Source: Flavobacteriia bacterium (GTDB taxonomy: Bacteria; Bacteroidota; Bacteroidia; Flavobacteriales; Flavobacteriaceae). Taken from it: a stretch of DNA of 6,708 nucleotides. The stretch lies in assembly GCA_011330545.1 (NCBI GenBank), contig DRQI01000252.1, positions 1 to 6,708 of the forward strand, given 5' to 3'. The position numbers and the translations under genes were made by a program. Each line of letters begins with the position of its first letter. The stretch's first letter is position 1. The notes beneath the pieces were generated by a model. That model was not told the DNA's origin and did no database searches. It saw nothing but the letters and a program-made list of their open reading frames with translations. Positions 1 to 6,033 of this stretch are shown piece by piece.

Positions 1-683
1 AAAAACCATTTTTTTACGGTTTCGGCATTGGTTAAGGTTTCTTGTGTGGTAAATGTTTTTGAAACAATGATAAATAATGTTGTTTCGGGATTTAGTCCTT
101 GTAAGGTTTCAGCCAAATAATCTCCATCAATATTTGATATAAAATGGGCCTTTAGATGGTTTTTATAATATTTTAAGGCTTCAACTACCATTTTGGGCCC
201 TAGATCTGAGCCTCCGATTCCGATATTGACAATATCGGTAATTTTTTTGCCTGAGTAGCCTTTAAATTTTCCTGAAATAACATCTTCAGAGAAGCTTTTC
301 ATTTTTTGTAGTGAGGCTTCTACTTCGGGCATTATATTTTTATTGTTAACACTTACAGGGTTCCCTGATTTATTACGCAAAGCGGTGTGTAACACCGCCC
401 TGTTTTCGGTAACATTTATAAAATCGCCTGTAAACATTTTTTGGATGCCATCTTTCAAATCTACTTCTTCTGCCAATTCAAATAATTGCCCTAAAGCTGC
501 GTCGTCAATCCTGTTTTTTGAAAAGTCTACCGTAAAATCATTATACTTTATGGTGTATTTTTCTTTTCTTTTCGGGTCATCTAAAAACATTTTTTTCATA
601 TCAATGCCACGTACTTTTTGATATGACTGTTGAAGTTCTTTCCAAGAGTTTGTTTTGGTTGGATTTTGATTTTTTAGTGGCAT
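1..683 (-). CDS. pgi: Glucose-6-phosphate isomerase, N-terminal part (cut by left edge)
   Basis: This enzyme interconverts glucose 6-phosphate and fructose 6-phosphate in the cytoplasm, in glycolysis and gluconeogenesis. The window holds the first 227 codons of a family that is usually about 550 residues. The reading is clear by eye against the E. coli type: the start MPLKNQNPTKTNSWKEL, then TENRAVLH at residues 92-99, the glycine-rich GIGGSDLGP at 155-163, and SKTFTTQET at 208-216, where the Ser and Thr residues bind the sugar phosphate. The catalytic Glu, His and Lys lie in the missing part, so intactness cannot be judged. The ATG at 681-683 is the natural start because it matches the family's N-terminus. 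The stop of the M23 peptidase gene lies 59 bases upstream, so pgi may be read through from it or from a promoter in that gap. No Shine-Dalgarno sequence is seen. Confidence 0.96.
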   Translation of the reverse strand, partial: MPLKNQNPTKTNSWKELQQSYQKVRGIDMKKMFLDDPKRKEKYTIKYNDFTVDFSKNRIDDAALGQLFELAEEVDLKDGIQKMFTGDFINVTENRAVLHTALRNKSGNPVSVNNKNIMPEVEASLQKMKSFSEDVISGKFKGYSGKKITDIVNIGIGGSDLGPKMVVEALKYYKNHLKAHFISNIDGDYLAETLQGLNPETTLFIIVSKTFTTQETLTNAETVKKWF

Positions 684-711
684 AAGATGATATAAATTCT
701 AATCTCCAGGT

Positions 712-730
712 GACAAATTTTAAATTCGTC
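712..730. repeat. 19-base near-perfect palindrome ahead of pgi
   Basis: Nine-base arms flank one central base in the gap between the M23 gene stop and the pgi start. On the minus strand the arms are GACGAATTT and AAATTTGTC, pairing at every position with one G-T wobble. It sits 28 bases upstream of the pgi ATG. The arms are AT-rich and no T-run follows, so it is a poor terminator. It could be an operator for a dimeric regulator or chance AT-rich symmetry. Its function is unknown. Confidence 0.4.
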
Positions 731-742
731 TTATATGATTTA

Positions 743-1981
743 TTAATTGACCGCGGTTTGGTCTAATTGTTCTTTTAATGGTATGATAAAATTCAAATAA
801 CGTTCTTTAAGGTTTTCTTTTATAGGTTTTGCCGCGGGTAATTTCTGTTTAAACGGGTCTACTTGCTGCCCATTTTTCCAAAAACGGTAGCATACATGCG
901 GGCCGGCGGTACTGCCTGTCATGCCTACATATCCGATAACATCTCCTTGTTTTACAAAATCGCCTACCTTAACAGCGCGTTTTTTCATGTGTAAATATTG
1001 TGTTGAATACGTAGAATTGTGTTTTATTTTTACATAGTTTCCGTTTCCGCCCCTATACCTCGATTCAATTACGGTACCATTGGCAGTACTTATAATTGGG
1101 GTACCTATGCCTGCCGGAAAATCTGTGCCTCGATGTGGCTTTACGCGCCCGTAATACCGAATATACCGCCTTAGGTTATATCTTGAAGACACCCTACTGC
1201 TAAACTTTAAGGGGGCTTTTAAAAATTGCTTGCGTAAATTTTGGGCTTTATCATCGTAATAATCGTTGATATTTTTTGTTGAGTCGGTCACAAAATTAAA
1301 GGCGTAAAAGGGTGTTTTATTGTGCTCAAAATAGGCTGCTTTTACTTCTCCAATACCTACATAAACAGAATCGTCAATAAATTTTTCTTCGTAGATAACT
1401 TTAAACTTGTCTTCTTTTTGGAGGTGGAAAAAATCGATGGTCCAAGCATAAATATCAGACATTTCATTTACCAAGGCATAGTCTAACCCTTTATGATCCA
1501 TCACTAATGATAATGAAGATAAGCTATCGGTAATGACTCCGGTGGCTGTTTTAACAACTGTTTTAACCTTCTTTTTATATCGGTGTGCCGAAATAGAGTC
1601 TGTGAAATCTATCACCACATAGTCTATTTTATTGGGTTGGTAAATAAAAACTTGTGCTTTTTCGGTTGAATCGTTTTTTGCCAGTACGGTATAGGGTTTT
1701 CCTACCAATAACCTTCGTACATCAAAAGAGTCTTTTGAGTTTTCGACAATAGTATGGATTTCGGGAAAATCTACGTGGTTTCTATAAAGTATTTCTCCGA
1801 AACTTTCATTTTTTTTGATGGTATCTTCAATGACTTTATACTGATTGAAAGTATAGCCAAATTTTTGAATGATTTTAGGGATTACTACCTTTTCTTCAAT
1901 AATTTTTTTTCGTTTTTCGGGCTTTGCGCCATTACACGAAAATAGTATGATAGAAAGTAATACGATAAGGGAGTTCTTCAT
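743..1981 (-). CDS. MepM/Csd3-like M23-family peptidase, lipoprotein
   Basis: Probable peptidoglycan DD-endopeptidase that cuts peptide cross-links, 412 residues. A lipoprotein signal is seen at the N-terminus: Lys2, a hydrophobic stretch, and the lipobox LFSC with Cys16 as the acylated residue. The residues after Cys16 (NGAKPEKRKK) are basic, unlike the acidic surface-export signal known from some Bacteroidota lipoproteins, so I infer a periplasm-facing anchor. Residues about 45-125 resemble the OapA/LysM-like part of E. coli MepM, about 145-260 the middle domain, and about 280-382 the M23 domain. Zinc and catalytic positions seen are His283 and Asp287 (HRGTD), His331 (YLH) and His362. The usual HxH reads His362-Val-Cys364, so Cys stands where the third zinc ligand is normally His. 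Otherwise the fold motifs (GNGNYVKI, VKQGDVIGYVGMTG) are intact, so I expect an active enzyme rather than a degenerate one. The ATG start gives the complete signal peptide and has a promoter candidate just upstream. Confidence 0.92.
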   Translation of the reverse strand: MKNSLIVLLSIILFSCNGAKPEKRKKIIEEKVVIPKIIQKFGYTFNQYKVIEDTIKKNESFGEILYRNHVDFPEIHTIVENSKDSFDVRRLLVGKPYTVLAKNDSTEKAQVFIYQPNKIDYVVIDFTDSISAHRYKKKVKTVVKTATGVITDSLSSLSLVMDHKGLDYALVNEMSDIYAWTIDFFHLQKEDKFKVIYEEKFIDDSVYVGIGEVKAAYFEHNKTPFYAFNFVTDSTKNINDYYDDKAQNLRKQFLKAPLKFSSRVSSRYNLRRYIRYYGRVKPHRGTDFPAGIGTPIISTANGTVIESRYRGGNGNYVKIKHNSTYSTQYLHMKKRAVKVGDFVKQGDVIGYVGMTGSTAGPHVCYRFWKNGQQVDPFKQKLPAAKPIKENLKERYLNFIIPLKEQLDQTAVN

Positions 1982-2012
1982 TTGGTCTGCTCACATTTAT
2001 AAAATAACGAAG

Positions 2013-2043
2013 CAAATCTACTATTTTAGAAAGAATGAATAAA
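2013..2043 (-). promoter_or_regulatory. Likely promoter of the M23 peptidase gene
   Basis: TAGATTTG at 2013-2020, read on the minus strand, matches the Bacteroidota -7 consensus TAnnTTTG exactly. A weaker TTTA at 2040-2043, spaced 19 bases away, could serve as the -33 TTG-type element. The box ends 31 bases before the ATG, giving an inferred leader of about 25 bases. The 123-base gap is the longest in the window, which fits a separate transcription start here. Confidence 0.5.
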
Positions 2044-2104
2044 GTTAAATGTTTAAAATTTTGATCTTCGTCATTATTTTTAACTTCTTATTAAGTATAT
2101 CTTT

Positions 2105-2881
2105 CTAATTAAAAATGATTGGAAACGGATTTGCCAAGCCTTTATAGGCATTTAAATCTACGCGCATAGAGCCCACGGCAAGTGAAGCTTTGATACGTAG
2201 CGGGATTTTATTTTCGTCATCGCTCACCCAAACGGTAAGGCTTTCGTCTTCTTTAAATACCCGCCCTGATTGTACGATAGGCCTTAATTTTACGGTAGCT
2301 ACTTTTCCGAATTTTGTACGTATCACCTCACGCCCTAATATTTTTAATTTGAATTTATAGTTTGTTTGATCAAAAAACATAGTGAGCTTAATTTCGTCGC
2401 CGGTTTTCATTTTGCTCAAATCTTGATTTCTCAGAAAATATAATGTGGAGAGCATATCTTGTACATTATTATTAATAGTGTACTGTTTTTGTGTATTGTG
2501 CTTGTAATCTTTAACAACGGCTTTTTTTGAAGAATGGTCAAATAATATTTCTTTGTCTTTGGTATACCCTCCTTCGTTAATTTTTCTGATAAACCGATAG
2601 GGTTGTAAGGTTTCTTTATAAAAATACGATTGGTAATTATCCCTTACTTTAAAAAACCAGCTTATCACTCCTGTAGTTTTTCCTTTACCCACAACGTGAA
2701 AAACTTCATTACCATTGTTAACGGTTTCTTTTACCTCCATAGTAGCATTGCCGGCATTTAAAAAGTTGCTATAACTTATTCTAAATTTTAGCCATTCTCC
2801 TTTTTTAAAAGCCTTCACGTTGGTTTGTGCATTTATGATTATGGTAGTAAAAAGTAATGTATAAAGTATTATTTTTTTCAT
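2105..2881 (-). CDS. DUF3108 domain protein, secreted, function unknown
   Basis: A 258-residue exported protein. Residues 1-18 form a signal peptide (two Lys, then a hydrophobic core ending INA), with cleavage probably after Ala18; there is no lipobox, so the mature protein should be soluble in the periplasm or associated with the outer membrane. The rest resembles the DUF3108 family: the opening GEWLKFRISYS motif at 28-38, alternating beta strands through to SLTVWVSDDENKIPLRI at 214-230, and a closing SMRVDLNAYKG at 238-248. The family is thought to be mostly beta-sheet; no catalytic residues stand out and there is no Cys. The length is normal. It follows kynA by 76 bases and precedes the M23 gene by 123 bases, so it may be cotranscribed with kynA. 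Only a weak promoter-like box lies upstream. The neighbouring cell-wall peptidase suggests an envelope role, but that is only inference from position. Confidence 0.82.
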   Translation of the reverse strand: MKKIILYTLLFTTIIINAQTNVKAFKKGEWLKFRISYSNFLNAGNATMEVKETVNNGNEVFHVVGKGKTTGVISWFFKVRDNYQSYFYKETLQPYRFIRKINEGGYTKDKEILFDHSSKKAVVKDYKHNTQKQYTINNNVQDMLSTLYFLRNQDLSKMKTGDEIKLTMFFDQTNYKFKLKILGREVIRTKFGKVATVKLRPIVQSGRVFKEDESLTVWVSDDENKIPLRIKASLAVGSMRVDLNAYKGLANPFPIIFN

Positions 2882-2957
2882 GGTTAATTATTGTTTAGAA
2901 CTAAAAATACAATTTCCGTTCCAAAAATGTAACTCTTTCTAAACTATAACATTAAGA

Positions 2958-3908
2958 TTAGGATAATATTTTACAGGCCTTTAAATTTGTAATCCCCCAA
3001 TTGTCAAGTTCATCTTGGCTCCACAACTCCGGAAAAAAGATGCGTTTTTGATATTTTGGCAACATATATTTTTGCCAATCACTTCCGCCGGTTGCTTCGG
3101 TATCTTCGCCTTCGCTTAACAAATACTTACAAGCTGCTTCATAATGATGCATTACCCAACTTATGTTTACGGTGTAATCATAATGGCGCATGGCATTTTT
3201 CAAATCAATATCTTCTTTGATTTCTCTTGGCAAGCTCTTGTATTTGTCATATAGGTTAATGGTATTGTATTCTTGCATCAACCGAATGAGTTCATCTTTA
3301 TATTTCGCCTCAAATTCTTTCAATAAATATGACTTTTTACCTGTTTTATGGTCTTTGCCTGCAGCTTGCCAATACATGTGTTCAAAAGCGTGTTCGAAAG
3401 GTGTATTTCTGTCTATGGTTGCCCGAAAACGTATATCAATTAAATTAATAAGGTTGGTTGAGCAAATTTCTATCATTCTATATTGGGCACTTTGAAAGCC
3501 ACTTGCCGGCGTTAAGGTATCTCTAAATTTCATGTATTGCGCTACTTCCATACCTTCACCCATTACGTCAAAAGAGGCTGAGAGCATATCAAAATAACGG
3601 CTAATCCTGCCTAAACGGGCAGTAAAAAATGCTGCTGTTAAATTTTTGTGATAGGATATTTGTTTCATTTCCCACAGTATCATTTTGAATATTAGTTCGT
3701 TGATTTGATGATACATTAAAAACACCATCTCGTCAGGATATACGGTACGTTGCACTTGTAAGTTTAACAAAGCATCTGTTTGTACAAAATCCCAATAACG
3801 CATGGGCTTGCTGTATAATAATCCGTCAAGGTGTGTTTCTAAATCTTGGCCTATGGCCTCGTATTTTTCTTTTAACAGGTGTATTTTTTTCGTAATTTCT
3901 TTATCCAT
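2958..3908 (-). CDS. kynA: Tryptophan 2,3-dioxygenase
   Basis: Haem enzyme that adds O2 to L-tryptophan to give N-formylkynurenine, the first step of the kynurenine route; cytoplasmic and usually a tetramer. With the ATG at 3906-3908 it has 316 residues. Aligned by eye to the Xanthomonas enzyme, His67 matches the active-site His55, Phe63 matches Phe51, and Tyr125 and Arg129 match Tyr113 and Arg117, the latter binding the substrate carboxylate. The family signature SGFQSAQYR is at 135-143. Trp251 followed four residues later by His255 matches the proximal haem-ligand pattern, and TGGS at 273-276 is the substrate loop. Two oddities: Tyr27 of the reference is Phe41 here, and the loop between His255 and TGGS is about four residues longer and acidic. 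A TTG start at 3927-3929 is possible but overlaps the likely promoter box, so ATG is preferred. No kynurenine-pathway partner genes lie in the window. Confidence 0.93.
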   Translation of the reverse strand: MDKEITKKIHLLKEKYEAIGQDLETHLDGLLYSKPMRYWDFVQTDALLNLQVQRTVYPDEMVFLMYHQINELIFKMILWEMKQISYHKNLTAAFFTARLGRISRYFDMLSASFDVMGEGMEVAQYMKFRDTLTPASGFQSAQYRMIEICSTNLINLIDIRFRATIDRNTPFEHAFEHMYWQAAGKDHKTGKKSYLLKEFEAKYKDELIRLMQEYNTINLYDKYKSLPREIKEDIDLKNAMRHYDYTVNISWVMHHYEAACKYLLSEGEDTEATGGSDWQKYMLPKYQKRIFFPELWSQDELDNWGITNLKACKILS

Positions 3909-3926
3909 TGGTTGCGTATTGTTCTG

Positions 3927-3959
3927 CAAATATATGAAAAGACCTAACAGGTTTTTAAA
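3927..3959 (-). promoter_or_regulatory. Likely kynA promoter, overlapping the upstream hairpin
   Basis: TATATTTG at 3927-3934 on the minus strand is an exact match to the Bacteroidota -7 consensus TAnnTTTG. A weak TTTA at 3956-3959, spaced 21 bases away, could act as the -33 element and falls inside the hairpin. The box ends 18 bases before the kynA ATG, giving a short inferred leader of about 12-15 bases and ruling out the in-frame TTG at 3927-3929 if this promoter is used. Confidence 0.5.
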
Positions 3960-3972
3960 AACCCGTCAGGCC
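3937..3972 (-). terminator. Probable intrinsic terminator of tilS-dsbD
   Basis: A 16-base arm (3957-3972) is followed directly by its complementary arm (3941-3956), then by TTTT (3940-3937), all read on the minus strand. All pairs form in minus-strand RNA, three of them as G-U wobbles; the outer 11 pairs are GC-rich and the centre is TTTTTAAAAA. In plus-strand RNA the same three positions would be A-C mismatches, so the structure favours the minus-strand transcript. It begins 24 bases after the dsbD stop. The U-run is short, so termination may be partial and some transcript could continue into kynA. Confidence 0.6.
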
Positions 3973-3996
3973 TCATTCATTATTATTTTAATACTC

Positions 3997-6033
3997 TTAT
4001 TTCTTTTTCTTGAAATTGGCAATTCCTTCTTTAAGCCATGCTAAATAACTATCTATATCAGGGTCATAGGCTTTGTAGTTGTTTAAGTTATTCTCATCAT
4101 GGTCTAATAATACATAATAGGGTTGTGCATTTGCCTTGTATTTTTTTATTTGAAAGTCGCTCCATTTATTCCCAATGGTTTTAATTTTTTTTCCTGTGGT
4201 TTCTGAAACATATTTTTCATTTTCGGGCAATGACCTTTTGTCATCAACATACAACGAAATCAAAACAATATCATTTGTTAGTACTTTTAAAACTTTAGGG
4301 TCTGACCACACACGTTCTTCCATTTTTCTACAGTTTACACAAGCATATCCGGTAAAGTCAAGCATCACGGGCTTATTCACTTTTTTAGCATAAGCCATTC
4401 CTTTATCATAATCTAAAAATACCGGAATATCATGTGGGCCGAGTTCTGCATCATCTGGCAAGTCTTCTTTTAACAAATTTCCTGCCCCTAATTTTGTAAA
4501 GCCAACGCCATAAGGAGATTCGCTATAATTCATCGGTGGTGGAAAACCACTAATTATTTTCAATGGTGCGCCCCATAAACCCGGTATTAGATAAATGGTA
4601 AATATGAGTACTATTAATCCTAAACTCAACCTTCCTACCGAAATGTGGTCTAAGGGCGAATCATGGGGCAGTTTTATTTTTCCGAATAAGTAAAATGCCA
4701 AGGCTCCGAATACGGCTATCCATATTGCAATGAATACTTCTCTTTCAAACCAATGTAATTGTAATACCAAATCGGCATTTGATAAAAATTTAAAGGCCAA
4801 GGCCAATTCTAAGAATCCTAATACTACTTTTACGGTATTTAGCCATCCTCCTGATTTCGGGAGGGAATTTAACCATCCCGGAAAGGCTGCAAACAAGGTA
4901 AAAGGGATGGCTATTGCAGATGAAAAGCCCAGCATCCCTACTATCGGGCCAATTTTATTGCCTCCTGAAGCGGCTTCTACCAATACTGTTCCAACAATTG
5001 GGCCGGTACACGAAAAAGAAACAATTGCCAATGCCAGAGCCATAAAGAAAATACCTATTAATCCTCCTCTATCTGCTTGGGCATCAACTTTTGTACTCCA
5101 AGAGCTCGGTAATGATATTTCAAAAGCCCCTAAAAAGGAAACTGCAAAAATTATCAGAACTAAAAAGAAAAGTATGTTAAACCATACGTTGGTAGCAAGG
5201 GCATTGAGGGCATCGGCACCAAAAACAACACTTATAAAAATTCCGAGAATAACATAAATAGCTATAATTGAAAGGCCATATATAATTGCATTTTTTATTC
5301 CGGCAGCTTTGGTCTTACTCTGTTTGGTAAAAAAACTTACGGTCATTGGTATCATTGGAAATACACAGGGCGTTAACAATGCTAAAAACCCCGAAAAAAA
5401 TGCAATTATAAAAGTTGCCCATAGCCCCCTAGATTTTTCTTCAGTGGGCTTATTTTTAGTTTTGGTTGCTCCTTCTGTTTTTTCTGCTTTTTCATTTGAA
5501 GCATCGCTAGGCTTTTCTACTTTCGCATTATTGGAGTCGTTATTTACCGGTGTACTTGCTTTTTTTGTACTCGCCTTGCCTTGTACCGTAAAGCTCAAAT
5601 CTTCTTCGGTGGGCGGTAAACATTGGGTGTCATCGCAAACCATAAATTCTACGGTTGCTGCTATATTAATTTTTTTGTCGGTTAACAATTCTATGCGTTG
5701 CTTAAAGGTTGCTTTGTTTTCAAAATATTTGATCTTCATGTCAAAAACCTTATCAAACTCTTCATGGCCTTTATCTTCAACCGGTTTATCTACTAACCGG
5801 AAGTTGTTTTCTGTGTTTGCGAAACTAAAAGTAGTGGGTACGGGGCCATCTTCGGGAATTGACTGTGAATACAAATGCCAGCCTTTATCAATAGTTGCTG
5901 TGGTTACCAAATCGAATTCTGTATCGGATACTTTTTCAATAGACGTTTCCCATTTTATGGGATTTAAGATTTGTGCAGTTACAATATTTATAAATGCAAA
6001 AAACAGGCTTGCTGTAAATAATAGCTTCTTCAT
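3997..6033 (-). CDS. dsbD: Thiol:disulfide interchange protein DsbD
   Basis: Inner-membrane reductant conduit that passes electrons from cytoplasmic thioredoxin to periplasmic thiol proteins, for example in disulfide isomerisation and cytochrome c assembly. It has 678 residues with all three classical parts. A signal peptide covers 1-20 (cleavage after VTA). The N-terminal alpha domain (about 22-150) carries the redox pair Cys133 and Cys138. A Lys/Glu/Ser/Thr-rich linker fills 151-200. About eight membrane segments between 205 and 487 include Cys223 (TPCVFPM) and Cys342 (SCTGPIVG). The C-terminal thioredoxin domain has Cys565-Val-Asn-Cys568, with the likely cis-Pro at 638. All six key cysteines are therefore present. 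A stretch at about 487-545 containing SGFPPP, and extra residues at about 597-630 ahead of the cis-Pro, are longer than in E. coli. The ATG overlaps the tilS stop by one base, implying coupled translation. It ends in KKKK. Confidence 0.95.
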   Translation of the reverse strand: MKKLLFTASLFFAFINIVTAQILNPIKWETSIEKVSDTEFDLVTTATIDKGWHLYSQSIPEDGPVPTTFSFANTENNFRLVDKPVEDKGHEEFDKVFDMKIKYFENKATFKQRIELLTDKKINIAATVEFMVCDDTQCLPPTEEDLSFTVQGKASTKKASTPVNNDSNNAKVEKPSDASNEKAEKTEGATKTKNKPTEEKSRGLWATFIIAFFSGFLALLTPCVFPMIPMTVSFFTKQSKTKAAGIKNAIIYGLSIIAIYVILGIFISVVFGADALNALATNVWFNILFFLVLIIFAVSFLGAFEISLPSSWSTKVDAQADRGGLIGIFFMALALAIVSFSCTGPIVGTVLVEAASGGNKIGPIVGMLGFSSAIAIPFTLFAAFPGWLNSLPKSGGWLNTVKVVLGFLELALAFKFLSNADLVLQLHWFEREVFIAIWIAVFGALAFYLFGKIKLPHDSPLDHISVGRLSLGLIVLIFTIYLIPGLWGAPLKIISGFPPPMNYSESPYGVGFTKLGAGNLLKEDLPDDAELGPHDIPVFLDYDKGMAYAKKVNKPVMLDFTGYACVNCRKMEERVWSDPKVLKVLTNDIVLISLYVDDKRSLPENEKYVSETTGKKIKTIGNKWSDFQIKKYKANAQPYYVLLDHDENNLNNYKAYDPDIDSYLAWLKEGIANFKKKK

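Noticed and set aside
343..621. Plus-strand open frame opposite pgi
   Set aside because: The minus strand here matches glucose-6-phosphate isomerase motif by motif, so the plus-strand frame is a shadow.
2036..2104. Possible terminator after the DUF3108 gene
   Set aside because: Only short AT stems are seen (for example ACTT with AAGT around six bases), with no GC-rich stem and no T-run following on the minus strand.
2902..2909. TATTTTTA as a -7 box for the DUF3108 gene
   Set aside because: It lacks the final G of TAnnTTTG and has no TTG-type element at the right spacing. Read-through from kynA explains expression equally well.
4730..5257. Plus-strand open frame of 175 codons inside dsbD
   Set aside because: Antisense shadow of the membrane region; the hydrophobic codons of dsbD produce a Lys/Asn/Pro-rich mirror with no family resemblance.
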